DNA of 64,000 nt from Porphyrobacter sp. Its GTDB lineage: Bacteria; Pseudomonadota; Alphaproteobacteria; Sphingomonadales; Sphingomonadaceae. Both the position numbers and the translations under genes were made by a program. Under the pieces are notes generated by a model. That model did no database searches. It was not told the DNA's origin and worked only from the letters and a program-made list of their open reading frames with translations. The stretch is taken from positions 434,001 to 498,000 of the forward strand of contig JAPZUC010000002.1 of assembly GCA_027533455.1 (NCBI GenBank). Direction: 5' to 3'. This document shows, piece after piece, positions 32,325 to 42,600 of this stretch; positions within the stretch are counted from its first letter, which is position 1, and each line of letters begins with the position of its first letter.

Positions 32325-33524
32325 ATGGGTCGAATCAAGGCAATCGTTTCGGGGCTCGCACTGGCTGGTGCGTTCGCTGCCGGAGGGGTTAGCGCGCAGG
32401 AGCAGGGCGCTGCCCAAGGCCCCGCAACGCCCGCCGCGCGCCTCACGCAGCCGCCGGCGCGCGACCAGTCCGATCTTCAGGTGCTATTCTGGAACGATGC
32501 GCAGCGCGCCGAGCGGTTCCGGGCGATGGAGCAGTGGTTTGCCGGACACGAAGTTCCGGCCGCTGCCACCCCGCGCGCGCTACCCAAGGGCGAGCCGCTG
32601 AGCGCCGAACTTCAGGCCGATCTCCAGACGCTGATGGCGGATACCAACGCGGGCGGCATCATGGTGCTGGTCGACGGCAAGGTGCGCTATGAAGCCTATG
32701 GCCTCGGTCTCGGCGCGACCGACCGCTGGACCAGCTTCTCGGTCGCCAAGAGCTTCACGTCGACGCTGCTGGGCGCGGCGGTGAAGGACGGGTTCATCAC
32801 CAGCCTCGATGATCCGGTAACCAAGTATATCCCGGGCCTTGCGGGCAGCGCCTACGAAGGCGTCAACGTCCGCCAGCTTGCCACCATGACCAGTGGGGTG
32901 AAATGGAACGAGGATTACACAGATCCCAATTCCGACGTCGCCCAGATGAACCGCTATGTGGTCGAATACGGGCCGGAAGCGATCGTCGCGCAGATGAAGC
33001 AGGTCCCGCGCGAGGCGGAGCCGGGGGTCAAGTGGGTCTACAAGACCGGCGAGACCAATCTGATCGGCGTGCTGGTGGAAAATGCGGTGGGCAAGCCGCT
33101 GGCCGAATTTGCCAAGACCAAGATCGTCGATCCGGCGGGGTTGGAAGGCGACCTGTTCTGGATGGTCGATCCGCGCGGCGGCAATATCGGCGGGTGCTGC
33201 CTCTCGATCCGCCTCTCCGACTATGCGCGGATCGGCCAGTTCGTGCTTGAGGAAGGCAAGGGCGCGGTGCCCGAAGGCTGGTTTGCCGAAGCAACAGACA
33301 GCCAGATCGATTTCGGCGAGACCGGCTATGGCTATGGCTATCAGTGGTGGACCTATCCCGCCGCGGCGTTCGGCGCGCAGGGTATCTTCGGGCAGGCAAT
33401 CACGATTGTGCCGGAGAAGAAGCTGATCGTGGCGATTATCAGCAACTGGGCCAGTGCGACCTCGCCCGGCACGCGCGATGATACCGGCGCGATGGTCATG
33501 AAGATCGCAGCCAGCATCGATTGA
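32325..33524 (+). CDS. Exported serine hydrolase, beta-lactamase/class C PBP fold
   Basis: 399-residue periplasmic protein with signal peptide (ALAGAFAAGGVSA). The SxxK nucleophile motif is in FSVAKS (Ser139, Lys142). Second-site region YKTGETN and the later GYGYQWWTYP segment match the beta-lactamase-related serine hydrolases. Such proteins are usually esterases or peptidases rather than resistance enzymes. GAGAGGG precedes the ATG. Followed by a G/C-rich hairpin and a parS-like site. Confidence 0.9.
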   Translation: MGRIKAIVSGLALAGAFAAGGVSAQEQGAAQGPATPAARLTQPPARDQSDLQVLFWNDAQRAERFRAMEQWFAGHEVPAAATPRALPKGEPLSAELQADLQTLMADTNAGGIMVLVDGKVRYEAYGLGLGATDRWTSFSVAKSFTSTLLGAAVKDGFITSLDDPVTKYIPGLAGSAYEGVNVRQLATMTSGVKWNEDYTDPNSDVAQMNRYVVEYGPEAIVAQMKQVPREAEPGVKWVYKTGETNLIGVLVENAVGKPLAEFAKTKIVDPAGLEGDLFWMVDPRGGNIGGCCLSIRLSDYARIGQFVLEEGKGAVPEGWFAEATDSQIDFGETGYGYGYQWWTYPAAAFGAQGIFGQAITIVPEKKLIVAIISNWASATSPGTRDDTGAMVMKIAASID

Positions 33525-33533
33525 GAGTACGGC

Positions 33534-33585
33534 AGGGGGCTGCGTGCGGGGCCAAGACCCTGCCCAGACCCCTGCTAGCCCCCCT
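33534..33585 (+). terminator. Candidate terminator/G-rich dyad after the serine hydrolase
   Basis: Arms AGGGGGCT (33534-33541) and AGCCCCCCT (33577-33585) can pair around a 35-base loop that itself has GGCAGGG/CCCTGCC pairing potential. It lies 10 bases after the stop. The minus strand carries GGGGGGCTAGC next to AGGGGTCT, a combination also seen near the other two parS-like sites. Confidence 0.35.
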
Positions 33586-33593
33586 CAGGTCGA

Positions 33594-33609
33594 TGTTTCG
33601 TGTGAAACA
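33594..33609. other. parS-like palindrome A
   Basis: TGTTTCGTGTGAAACA differs at two central positions from the ParB-binding consensus TGTTTCACGTGAAACA. Intergenic, between the serine hydrolase and the PilZ gene. Confidence 0.5.
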
Positions 33610-33634
33610 CCGGGCGTATTGGGGCGATGCGGCC

Positions 33635-33985
33635 TCAGATCATCAGCGGGCGGTAGACCCCGACATTGCTGTATCGCTGCAGGATATTGTCATGGACGAT
33701 CGGGCTGAGCAGTTCCGAGAACGCGCAGCCGACGATGCAGTTGTCCCACCACACCACTTCGGCCTGCAGCGATTCAAGGCCGGGCAGGGTCAGCCAGCAC
33801 ACCTGGCCATCATGCATCCGGTTGATCGACGAGGCCGAGAAGCCGGAGATCGAAAGGTCCTGCACCACACTCTGGAAGGCACGGCCTCCCGAAACGCGCA
33901 GAGTCGCCGGGATCGTAAGACGCGTGCGCGGGCTGCAGCGGTCTTCCTGAGCTGCCGTATGATAGGGATCGGAATTCAGCGGCAT
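33635..33985 (-). CDS. PilZ domain protein
   Basis: 116-residue single PilZ domain, the cyclic-di-GMP receptor fold. The arginine motif lies in DRCSPRTRLTIPA and the second motif in DLSISGFSAS (D/NxSxxG). The family pattern is complete enough to predict c-di-GMP binding, though affinity cannot be judged. It is monocistronic. A 20-base dyad GTTACTTAAGCAAGCGTAAC lies 72-91 bases upstream (34057-34076) and may be regulatory. Confidence 0.85.
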   Translation of the reverse strand: MPLNSDPYHTAAQEDRCSPRTRLTIPATLRVSGGRAFQSVVQDLSISGFSASSINRMHDGQVCWLTLPGLESLQAEVVWWDNCIVGCAFSELLSPIVHDNILQRYSNVGVYRPLMI

Positions 33986-34112
33986 CGCCGTTTTACCTTG
34001 TATCGAAGCCTGCGGTCTCTCGGGGCGGTTTGGTCCGTGGAGGACTTTGCCCGAGGGTTACTTAAGCAAGCGTAACAACAATAGGTAAACGAGCCGTTAG
34101 GCAGGTAGCGCC

Positions 34113-34835
34113 TTAGCCGATCCGTTCGCGGTGGAGGCCCTCGAACCCTTCGGCCAGCAGCGCGACAAGGCGGTCCGCGACAACTTCAGGGCCCTTGAGG
34201 TTCGAGGCATCCTCGCCCGGATAGGCGCGCGCGCGCATCTCGGTGCGGGTGGCGCCGGGATCGATGATCGCGACGCGCAAGGGCGAGAGCCGCTCGATTT
34301 CGGCGGCATAGGTTTCCAGCAGGTTCTCGAAGGCGGCCTTGGTCGCGCTGTAGCCTCCCCAATAGGGGCGCGGCGCGGAGCCTACCGAACTGGTGAGGCC
34401 GATGATCTTGCCCGCCTTGGCATGGCGCAGGAGCGGGTCGAAACCGGCGATCAGCGCCTGCGTGGCGACGACATTGGTCAGCAGCGCCTGATTGAACTGC
34501 TTGGGCTCCATTTGCGAGGCGGGCGTCAGTTCGGGCAGGAAGGCCGCGGCCAGCACCATGATGTCGAGCTGCGGCCAGCGCCCGCCGATGGCGGCCGCAA
34601 GCCGGGTCACGGCCTCAGGCTCGGTCAGATCGAGCGGGGCGATGGTCGAGGTGCCGCCTAGTGCATGGATTGCGTCCTCCACTTCCTCCAGCGCCTTGAC
34701 CTTGCGCGCCACAAGGATGACGTGCGCGCCTGCTGCGGCAAGCGCTTTGGCGGTCGCGGCGCCGATGCCGCGGCTGGCACCGGTGACAAGCGCGGTCTGG
34801 CCGGCGAGCGGCTTGGCAGTAGTGGTGTCGGTCAT
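34113..34835 (-). CDS. SDR family oxidoreductase
   Basis: 240-residue short-chain dehydrogenase: VTGASRGIGAAT, catalytic LTSSVGS and YSATKAAF. Instead of NNAG it has VLAAAFLPE, a common deviation in this subgroup. Starts 6 bases after the purF stop, so it is the second gene of a purF operon. Substrate unknown. The C-terminus is typical and complete. Confidence 0.87.
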   Translation of the reverse strand: MTDTTTAKPLAGQTALVTGASRGIGAATAKALAAAGAHVILVARKVKALEEVEDAIHALGGTSTIAPLDLTEPEAVTRLAAAIGGRWPQLDIMVLAAAFLPELTPASQMEPKQFNQALLTNVVATQALIAGFDPLLRHAKAGKIIGLTSSVGSAPRPYWGGYSATKAAFENLLETYAAEIERLSPLRVAIIDPGATRTEMRARAYPGEDASNLKGPEVVADRLVALLAEGFEGLHRERIG

Positions 34836-34841
34836 GATGTG

Positions 34842-36329
34842 TCAGGCAGCCTTGGGATCAGCGAAAGGAAGCTCGCCGCTCCGGGCTTCAGCCAGCGCGA
34901 GGTCGGTGAGCGAGGTGGGATATTCGCCCGTGAAACAGGCGTCGCAGAACTGCGGGCAGGCCTTGTCGCGCCCCTTCTTGCCGACCGCGCGGTAAAGTCC
35001 GTCGATCGAAATGAAGGCGAGGCTATCAGCCTTGATGAAATCGCGCATCGGCTCCAGCTCCATGCGTGCGGCGAGCAGCTTGGAGCGTTCGGGCGTGTCG
35101 ACGCCGTAGAAGCAGGAATGGGCAGTTGGCGGGCTGGCGACGCGGAAGTGGACTTCGGCCGCGCCCGCTTCGCGCATCATTTCGACGATCTTGAGGCTGG
35201 TGGTGCCGCGCACGATCGAATCGTCGATCAGCACGATACGCTTGCCTTCCACCAGCGCGCGGTTGGCATTGTGCTTGCGCTTCACGCTGGAATGGCGCGC
35301 GCCGTCGCCCGGCTGGATGAAGGTGCGCCCGACATAGTGCGAACGGATGATGCCGAGCTCGAAGGGCAGGCCGGACTGCTGGGCAAAGCCGAGCGCGGCA
35401 GGCACGCCGCTGTCGGGCACCGGCACGACGAGGTCGGCCTCGCACGGCGCTTCGATGGCAAGCTCCATGCCGATGGCCTTGCGCGCTTCATAAACGGAGC
35501 GACCTGCAAAGACGGAATCGGGACGGCTGAAATAGACGTGCTCGAAGATGCAGGGGCGCGCCGGGGGGCGGCCGAAGGGGCGGATCGAGCTGATCTGCCC
35601 GGCGAAATCGACCATCACCAGCTCGCCCGGCTCGACTTCGCGGATCACCTCGGCGCCGACCACGTCGAAGGCCACGGTCTCGGAAGCGAACAGGATCGCG
35701 TCCCCCATCCGGCCCATCACCAGTGGACGGATGCCGAGCGGGTCGCGGCAGGCGATCATGCCCTCTGGCGTCATGACGATTAGCGCATAAGCGCCTTCGA
35801 CCAGCCGCAGTGCATCGACCAGACGGTCAGCGATGGTGGGATAGCGACTGGTGGCAACGAGGTGGATGATCACCTCGGTGTCGGAGGTCGACTGGAAGAT
35901 CGAACCCTTGTTCACGAGGTCTGTGCGCAAGGTCATCGCGTTGGAGATATTGCCGTTGTGCGCCACCGCAAAGCCGCCGCTGGCGAGGTCGGCATAAAGC
36001 GGCTGGACGTTTCTCAAGCCGGCCCCGCCGGTCGTGGAGTAACGCACGTGGCCGGCCGCCATGTGGCCGGGCAGCGAGGCGATGGCATCGGGGGAGGTGA
36101 AGTTTTCCGCGACATGGCCGAGGCCGCGGCGGGCGTAGAATTCCTTGCCGTCGAAGCTGACGATCCCGGCGGCTTCCTGACCACGATGCTGGAGCGCGTG
36201 GAGGCCCAGAGCGGTGGTGGCCGCCGCATCATTGGCACGGATCGCGCCGAATATTCCGCATTCCTCGCGCAGCTTGTCGCCGTCCGCATCAAGGAAGGGG
36301 TGGGTCACATTAAGGGGTGTCATCGGCAT
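34842..36329 (-). CDS. purF: Amidophosphoribosyltransferase
   Basis: First committed step of purine synthesis: PRPP plus glutamine to phosphoribosylamine. Short propeptide then the processed catalytic Cys in EECGIFGAI, glutaminase motifs RYSTTGG and NGNISN, and the PRPP loop VLIDDSIVRGTTS. The C-terminal FCDACFTGEYP cysteines are those that bind a [4Fe-4S] cluster in Bacillus-type PurF, so this is the oxygen-sensitive form. ATG 36329 or 36323 fits; a longer upstream frame lacks family similarity. A terminator-like hairpin lies in its leader. Confidence 0.96.
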   Translation of the reverse strand: MPMTPLNVTHPFLDADGDKLREECGIFGAIRANDAAATTALGLHALQHRGQEAAGIVSFDGKEFYARRGLGHVAENFTSPDAIASLPGHMAAGHVRYSTTGGAGLRNVQPLYADLASGGFAVAHNGNISNAMTLRTDLVNKGSIFQSTSDTEVIIHLVATSRYPTIADRLVDALRLVEGAYALIVMTPEGMIACRDPLGIRPLVMGRMGDAILFASETVAFDVVGAEVIREVEPGELVMVDFAGQISSIRPFGRPPARPCIFEHVYFSRPDSVFAGRSVYEARKAIGMELAIEAPCEADLVVPVPDSGVPAALGFAQQSGLPFELGIIRSHYVGRTFIQPGDGARHSSVKRKHNANRALVEGKRIVLIDDSIVRGTTSLKIVEMMREAGAAEVHFRVASPPTAHSCFYGVDTPERSKLLAARMELEPMRDFIKADSLAFISIDGLYRAVGKKGRDKACPQFCDACFTGEYPTSLTDLALAEARSGELPFADPKAA

Positions 36330-36402
36330 CACCAGACCTGTCCGCGCAGAGTGCTTCCGGAACGCAAGGTCCCAATGGCGATGTGACAGGGCAATTACAA
36401 GG

Positions 36403-36431
36403 AAAAGCGCGCGGGTCTTGCCCGCCTTTTT
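36403..36431. terminator. Terminator-like hairpin in the purF-lolC divergent region
   Basis: GCGGG (36411-36415), loop TCTTG, CCCGC (36421-36425), then C and TTTTT (36427-36431) on the plus strand. AAAA at 36403-36406 gives a T-run on the opposite strand, so it could act both ways. It is in the leader region of two divergent genes rather than after a gene. Confidence 0.5.
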
Positions 36432-36543
36432 GCCGGTCGGACTGTTACAAGGCTGCCAACCGATTGCGCGCACAGGGATTGCCCGGCGCGGATGCGCGCA
36501 CTACAGGCAGCGTTCAGCAAACAACGGGCACCCCTCACCACCC

Positions 36544-37797
36544 ATGCTCTCCCCCTTCGAATGGATGATCGCCAAGCGCTACCTCTGGCCCGGCAAGGGA
36601 GAGGCTTTCATTGCGCTTGTGGCCGGCATTTCGGTCGGGGTGGTGATGCTCTCGGTCGCGATGCTGGTGATCGTGATGAGCGTGATGAACGGCTTCCGCG
36701 GCGAGCTGCTCGACAAGATTACCGGATTGAACGGCCATGCGGTCGTGCAGGCCTATGGCGGGCGGGTGGATGACTGGCAGAGGGTTGTTGCCGATCTCGA
36801 ACGCACCCCGGGGGTAACCTCGGCGACGCCAATGATCGAAAAGCCGTTGCTGGTCAGCTTCAACGGCAATGTCGAGGGCATCCTGCTGCGCGGACAGGTT
36901 CAGAAGGACCTCGATGGCCTGGGAGAGAAGGTGCTGCTGGGCGATATCCGCAGTCTTTCGGCACCCGTGCAGGGCGATGGTTTCAGCAAGGTCGCGGTTG
37001 GCAGCCGGCTGGCGCAGAACCTTGGCATCCGGGTCGGCGATGTGATCACCATCATCAATCCTGCAGGCCGTGCGACCCCCTTCGGGACCACCCCGCGGCA
37101 GGTCCCATACGAAGTCGGCGCGATCTTCGAGATCGGCATTTCGACCTTCGACGAGAAGTTCATCATGGTCCCGCTGGCCGAGGCGCAGAGCCTACTGCTG
37201 ATGGGCGATGCTGTGGCGCAGATCGAGGTGACGGTCGATGATCCCGATAACGTCGGCGAGATACTTGCGCCGGTGGCGCAAAGCCTGACGGGCAAGGCCG
37301 TGATCGCCGACTGGAAAGCGATGAATTCGGCTCTGTTCGAGGCGCTGCAAGTAGAGCGGGTGGCGATGTTCTTCGCGCTCAGTTTCATGGTGCTGGTCGC
37401 GGCCTTCAACATTCTATCGAGCCTGGTGATGCTGGTGCGCGCCAAGACCCGCGATATCGCGATCATGCGCACGATGGGCGCGACACGGCGGTCGTTGCTG
37501 AAGATTTTCGTCACCACCGGCACCACCGTCGGGGCGATCGGGACGATGGCAGGGCTTTTGCTGGGTGCGGTCGTGCTGTTCTTCCGCGAGCCGATCGTCG
37601 ATTTCATCGCCTTTGCGACGGGGCAGGAAATCTGGGACCCCGAAGTGCGTTTCCTGTCCGCTTTGCCCTCCCGCACCGATCCCTGGGAGGTGTTTGGCAT
37701 CGTCATGCTGGCACTCACGATGAGCTTCCTTGCGACGCTCTATCCGGCCTTGAAGGCCGCAAACACCGATCCGGTGCAGGTGCTGCGTTATGAATAG
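36544..37797 (+). CDS. lolC: Lipoprotein-releasing ABC transporter permease LolC/E family
   Basis: 417-residue inner-membrane subunit of the complex that extracts outer-membrane lipoproteins for LolA. N-terminal [20 protein letters not shown] and a first helix, a large periplasmic domain (about residues 45-270), and three C-terminal helices. The signature [20 protein letters not shown] lies before the last helices. A single LolC/E gene with lolD is the usual alphaproteobacterial arrangement (LolF-like). Its end overlaps lolD by 8 bases. Confidence 0.95.
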   Translation: MLSPFEWMIAKRYLWPGKGEAFIALVAGISVGVVMLSVAMLVIVMSVMNGFRGELLDKITGLNGHAVVQAYGGRVDDWQRVVADLERTPGVTSATPMIEKPLLVSFNGNVEGILLRGQVQKDLDGLGEKVLLGDIRSLSAPVQGDGFSKVAVGSRLAQNLGIRVGDVITIINPAGRATPFGTTPRQVPYEVGAIFEIGISTFDEKFIMVPLAEAQSLLLMGDAVAQIEVTVDDPDNVGEILAPVAQSLTGKAVIADWKAMNSALFEALQVERVAMFFALSFMVLVAAFNILSSLVMLVRAKTRDIAIMRTMGATRRSLLKIFVTTGTTVGAIGTMAGLLLGAVVLFFREPIVDFIAFATGQEIWDPEVRFLSALPSRTDPWEVFGIVMLALTMSFLATLYPALKAANTDPVQVLRYE

Positions 37798-38470
37798 TGC
37801 AGGCCCTACCGTGGTCCTCAAGGACCTCAAGCGTTCCTTCGAGCAGGGCGGCGAGCGGATCGACGTACTGCGCGGGGTCGACCTGGTGATTCAGCCGGGC
37901 GAGATCGTGGCACTGCTTGGCCCCTCGGGTTCAGGCAAGTCGACGCTGCTTCAGGCTGTCGGACTGCTGGAAGGCGGGTTCGAAGGCTCGATCGCCATCG
38001 CCGGCCAGCAGGCCGAACAGCTTGCCGGCGATCAACGCACGCAGCTGCGGCGCGATCATCTCGGTTTCGTCTACCAGTTCCATCACCTCCTCCCCGATTT
38101 CGATGCGCGCGAGAATGTGGTGATGCCGCAAATGATCCGCGGCGTGGCGCGTGCCGAGGCCGAAGTGCGGGCAGACACGATTCTCACCAGCCTCGGGCTG
38201 GGTGCCAGGCTCACCCACCGGCCGAGCCAGCTGTCAGGCGGCGAGCAGCAGCGCGTTGCAGTCGCCCGCGCGCTCGCCAACCGGCCGACGCTCGTGCTGG
38301 CGGACGAGCCGACCGGCAATCTTGACGAGCATACCGCCGATGCCGTGCTCGGCCAGTTCCTCGAACTGGTGAGGGGCGAGGGCAGCGCGGCGCTGGTCGC
38401 CACCCACAACGAACGCCTCGCCGCGCGGATGGATCGCGTTGTCCGGCTGAAGGAAGGCGTGCTGATCTAG
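37790..38470 (+). CDS. lolD: Lipoprotein-releasing ABC transporter ATP-binding protein LolD
   Basis: 226-residue ATPase energising lipoprotein release. Walker [10 protein letters not shown]-loop region [18 protein letters not shown] with the LolD-type sequence after it, signature LSGGEQQR, Walker [12 protein letters not shown], and H-loop ATHNE. Overlap with lolC indicates translational coupling. The lipoproteins in this window (BamD, cytochrome, M28 peptidase) would be candidate cargo if outer-membrane targeted. Confidence 0.96.
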   Translation: MNSAGPTVVLKDLKRSFEQGGERIDVLRGVDLVIQPGEIVALLGPSGSGKSTLLQAVGLLEGGFEGSIAIAGQQAEQLAGDQRTQLRRDHLGFVYQFHHLLPDFDARENVVMPQMIRGVARAEAEVRADTILTSLGLGARLTHRPSQLSGGEQQRVAVARALANRPTLVLADEPTGNLDEHTADAVLGQFLELVRGEGSAALVATHNERLAARMDRVVRLKEGVLI

Positions 38471-38525
38471 GATAGGCGGCTGTTCCGCACGCCCGCGCAA
38501 GCATAGCGGCCAGGAGGAGCCTTCC

Positions 38526-38813
38526 ATGACAGATTACCCCAGCACCTTTAAGGGCAGCACCAGCAATTCGGGCGAGACGGCGTGGGACGACCTTGCCCGG
38601 ATTGTCTCCACCGACCAGAGCGACAAGCTCGACGGCGGCTGCATCCCGCTGCTTCGCGGCACCTTTGCCGAAATGATCCGCCACATGGCGCAACTACCCG
38701 AGGGCGACCGCGACGGTTATGTCATCGAAAAGGCCGGTGACCGGTCCTACAGCGCGGATGAAGCAATGGAGCTTGCCTCGCGGCCCGATTTTCCGCCAGA
38801 AGGCTCCGGCTAA
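38526..38813 (+). CDS. Small conserved-looking protein, unknown
   Basis: 95-residue acidic soluble protein without signal peptide or membrane helix (STDQSDKLDGGCIPLLRGTF; AEMIRHMAQLPEGDRDGYVIEK). AGGAGGAG directly upstream is a strong ribosome site, and codon usage matches the neighbours, so it is probably real. It lies between lolD and glutathione peroxidase, close enough for co-transcription. Function unknown. Confidence 0.75.
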   Translation: MTDYPSTFKGSTSNSGETAWDDLARIVSTDQSDKLDGGCIPLLRGTFAEMIRHMAQLPEGDRDGYVIEKAGDRSYSADEAMELASRPDFPPEGSG

Positions 38814-38834
38814 ATTATAACAACCGGGGGCCAC

Positions 38835-39314
38835 ATGACGACCATCGCCGATTTCACCGTTACCTCCAACCGCGGGCAGGAGGTCGATCTCAAGGACAAG
38901 CTCGGCACGGTGCTGCTGGTGGTCAACACCGCCAGCAAGTGCGGCTTCACGCCCCAGTATGACGGGCTGGAGAAGCTGTTCCAGCAGTACAAGGATCGCG
39001 GGTTCGAGGTGCTGGGCTTCCCCTGCAACCAGTTCGGCGGGCAGGAGCCGGGCAGTGCGGAAGAGATCGACCAGTTCTGTAAGGTCAACTTCGGCGTCAC
39101 CTTCCCGTTGATGGCCAAGGTCGACGTCAATGGCGCGGACGCTTCGCCGCTGTTCGACTGGATGAAATCCGAGAAGAAGGGGCTGATGGGGTCCAGGTCG
39201 ATCAAGTGGAACTTCACCAAGTTCCTGATCGACCGGCAGGGCAATGTCGTGAAACGCTATGCCCCGACCGACAAGCCCGAGGCAATCGCCAAGGACATCG
39301 AGAAGCTGCTCTGA
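38835..39314 (+). CDS. Glutathione peroxidase (Cys type)
   Basis: 159-residue thiol peroxidase reducing hydroperoxides. Peroxidatic Cys in NTASKCGFTPQY, the second motif GFPCNQFGGQEPG with a possible resolving Cys, and KWNFTKFLIDRQG with the catalytic Trp/Asn. Cysteine replaces selenocysteine, so thioredoxin may be the real reductant. Preceded by a small unknown gene and followed closely by a membrane protein. Confidence 0.95.
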   Translation: MTTIADFTVTSNRGQEVDLKDKLGTVLLVVNTASKCGFTPQYDGLEKLFQQYKDRGFEVLGFPCNQFGGQEPGSAEEIDQFCKVNFGVTFPLMAKVDVNGADASPLFDWMKSEKKGLMGSRSIKWNFTKFLIDRQGNVVKRYAPTDKPEAIAKDIEKLL

Positions 39315-39316
39315 GG

Positions 39317-39616
39317 TTGGCCGCGGGGCACGAAACCTTGGGCGCTGGCCGCTTTGGAAAGCTCGTCGCCGCGGGGCTCTGGGCGCCGACCGTCGCTTCC
39401 TTGAGCGCGGGCGTGGTATTTCTGACGGGCGCAATCGCATCCGGCACGGCGGGGCTGATCTGCGCTGCAGGCGGGCTGCCCTACTGGGTTGCAACGATCG
39501 TGCTCTTGTTCCGCTTCGGTGTGACTGACACGCCGCAGATCAGGCACGCCTTCCGCATGTTGCTGCTCGGAGCTGTGCTGTCCTACGGGGTCATGTGGGG
39601 CACCACCCTCACGTGA
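39317..39616 (+). CDS. Small membrane protein, unknown
   Basis: 99-residue frame with three probable helices (LVAAGLWAPTVASLSAGVVF; AGLICAAGGLPYWVATIVLLF; MLLLGAVLSYGVMWGTTL). No ATG is present; the best start is TTG at 39317, two bases after the gpx stop, or an in-frame start inside gpx. Hydrophobicity and codon usage support coding. No family recognised. Confidence 0.55.
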   Translation: MAAGHETLGAGRFGKLVAAGLWAPTVASLSAGVVFLTGAIASGTAGLICAAGGLPYWVATIVLLFRFGVTDTPQIRHAFRMLLLGAVLSYGVMWGTTLT

Positions 39617-39633
39617 TGGGCGCGATCTGTGGA

Positions 39634-39663
39634 GAATTCGCTGCTTCGCCACATTGCGAATTC
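39634..39663. promoter_or_regulatory. Inverted repeat upstream of dnaE
   Basis: GAATTCGC (39634-39641) and GCGAATTC (39656-39663) separated by 14 bases, ending 24 bases before the dnaE ATG. It could be an operator. It does not match the GTTC-N7-GTTC LexA box, and 8-bp arms can occur by chance. Confidence 0.25.
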
Positions 39664-39687
39664 CGGCACATATTCTAGCTTGGGCCT

Positions 39688-42600
39688 ATGCCCTTTGCCC
39701 CTTTCGTTCCTCTGCGCGTGCTGTCGTCCTACTCGATGCTCGAGGGGGCGATTGACCCGAAGGACATCGCCAAGCTGGCGAAGGAACGCGGCTTTCCGGC
39801 CATTGCGATCTGCGATCGCAATGGGCTTTACGGCATCATGGCTTTCGCGGCCGCCTGCAAGAGCGAGGGCGTGCAGCCGATCATTGGCGCGCTGCTGGGG
39901 CTTGCCCGCGACGATGAGCGCGGGACGGTCGATTACCTGCCGCTCTTTGCGCAGGACGATGCAGGCTACGACAACCTGTGCCACCTCGTTTCCGCCGCGC
40001 ACCTTGATCGCCCGCTGGAGCGTGATCCGCACGTTACCCTTGCAGACCTTGAAGGCCGCACCGAAGGCTTGATCGCGCTGACCGGCGCGGGCGAGGGCGG
40101 GCTGACGCGCTTGTTGGCGGAGGGGCAGAATCATGCCGCCGCGCGGCTCGCGGGCCAGTTGGAGGCGCTGTTTCCGGGGCGGCTCTATATCGAGCTTGCC
40201 CGCAATGGCGATCCCGTAAGCGAGCGCGCGGAAGATGCGCTGGTCGATCTCGCCTACGCCCGCGATCTGCCGCTGGTTGCCACCAACCCTGCCAACTTTG
40301 CCGAACCGCATATGCACAAGGCGCATGACGCCATGCTGTGCATTGCCAATTCGACCCAGATCGAGGCGGAAGATCGTCCGCGCTCCAACCCGCAGGCTTT
40401 CGTCAAACATGCGAGCATGATGGAGGAAGCCTTTGCCGACCTGCCCGAGGCAACCGCCAACACCCTCGTGATCGCCCAGCGCTGCGCCTTTGCGCCGCCC
40501 TATCGCAAGCCGATCCTGCCGAGCCTTGCGGGCGACCTTTCCGGCGAAGCGCGGATGCTGGCGGAGGATTCGCGCGCCGGGCTCGAAGCGCGGCTCGCCG
40601 CCTATCCCGATCTCACCGAGGAGGAGCGCAAGGTCTATTTCGACCGGCTGGATTTCGAGATCGACGTGATCGTGAAGATGGGCTTCCCCGGCTACTTCCT
40701 GATCGTTGCCGACTTCATCAAGTGGGCCAAGGATAACGGCATTCCGGTAGGCCCGGGCCGTGGTTCGGGGGCGGGTTCGGCTGTGGCCTGGGCGCTGACC
40801 ATCACCGATCTCGATCCGATCAAGCTGGGCCTGCTGTTCGAACGCTTCCTCAACCCCGAACGCGTGTCGATGCCCGACTTCGATATCGACTTCTGCGAAA
40901 CGCGGCGCGGCGAGGTGATCCGTTACGTGCAGCAGAAATACGGCGGCGATCACGTTGCGCAGATCATTACCTTCGGCAAACTGAAAGCCCGCGCGGTGTT
41001 GCGCGATTGCGGGCGCATCCTGCAGATGAGCTACGGGCAGGTCGACCGGCTCTGCAAGATGGTGCCCAATCATCCGACCGACCCCTGGACGCTGCCGCGC
41101 TCCTTGAACGGCGCGGCGGACTTCAAGCGCGAGTATGACACCCAGCCCGAGGTCAAGCGCCTCGTCGACCTTGCGATGCAGCTGGAAGGCCTGCCGCGCA
41201 ATTCCTCCACCCATGCAGCCGGCGTTGTGATCGGTGACAGGCCGCTGGCGCAACTGGTGCCGCTCTACCGCGATCCGCGCTCGGATATGCCGGTGACGCA
41301 GTTCGACATGAAATATGTCGAAAGTTCCGGTCTGGTGAAGTTCGACTTCCTCGGGCTGAAGACGCTGTCAGTGCTGCGCAAGGCGGTCGATCTGCTGGAA
41401 GCGCGCGGCATCGCCATCGATCTCGGCGGCCTGCCGCTGGATGACGCACAGGTGTATCATCTCATGCAGACCGGCAACACGGTCGGCGTGTTCCAGCTGG
41501 AATCCGAAGGGATGCGCCGCACGCTGAAGGCGGTGAAGCCCACCAATTTCGGCGACATCGTCGCGCTCGTCTCGCTCTATCGGCCCGGCCCGATGGACAA
41601 CATCCCGCTGTTCGGCCAGCGCAAGGCGGGGCAGGTGCCGATCGAATATCCGCACCCCAAGCTCGAAGGCATCCTTTCGGAAACCTACGGGATCTTCGTC
41701 TATCAGGAACAGGTCATGCAGGCCGCGCAGGTGCTGGCGGGCTATTCGCTGGGCGATGCAGACTTGCTGCGCCGCGCGATGGGCAAGAAGGTGCAGGCCG
41801 AGATGGACGCCCAGCGCGGCCGTTTCGTCGAAGGCTGCAAGGCAAACTCCGATATCGAGCCCAAGCGCGCCAATGAGCTGTTCGACTTGATCGACAAGTT
41901 CGCAGGCTACGGCTTCAACAAGTCGCACGCTGCCGCCTACGCACTGCTCGCCTACCAGACCGCGTGGATGAAGGCGCATTACCCGGAAGAATTCTACGCC
42001 GCCTCGATGTGCTTCGACATGCACCAGTCGGAAAAGCTCAACGTCTTCGTCGATGATGCGCGCCGCTATCCCAATGGCCACGGCGGGGTCGCGGTGCTGG
42101 CGCCTTGCATCAATGCGAGCGAGGCGGAATTCACGGTCGAGCAGACCGACGAAGGCTACGCAGTGCGCTATGCGCTGGCAGGTATCCGCAATGTCGGCGA
42201 GAAGGCGATGGAGTCGATTGTCGCCGAGCGTGAGACGAACGGGCCATTCGCCAGTCTCAAGGACCTGTTCGAACGGGTGCCGCAGGGAACGATGAACCGC
42301 CGCCAGCTTGAAGGCCTGATCTGCGCAGGCGCCTTCGACAGCCTCGAACCCGACCGCGCGCTGCTGTTCGCAAATGCTGACATGCTGATGGCGGTGGCCG
42401 ATGCCGCGATCCGCGAACGCAGCAGCGGGCAGGTGGGCCTGTTCGGCGGCGATGCAGGGCCGGCCGAGGACCTGCGCCTCCAGCCCTGCGCTGCGTGGAG
42501 CCGTCCGGAAAAGATGGCCAAGGAGCGCGAGAATTTCGGCTTCTACTTCTCCGCCCATCCGGTGCAGCAATATCGCGAGGCGGCCTCGGCCAATGGCGCG

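Noticed and set aside
34057..34076. Dyad GTTACTTAAGCAAGCGTAAC upstream of the PilZ gene
   Set aside because: Only 5-bp arms; noted in the PilZ entry but too weak to call as an operator.
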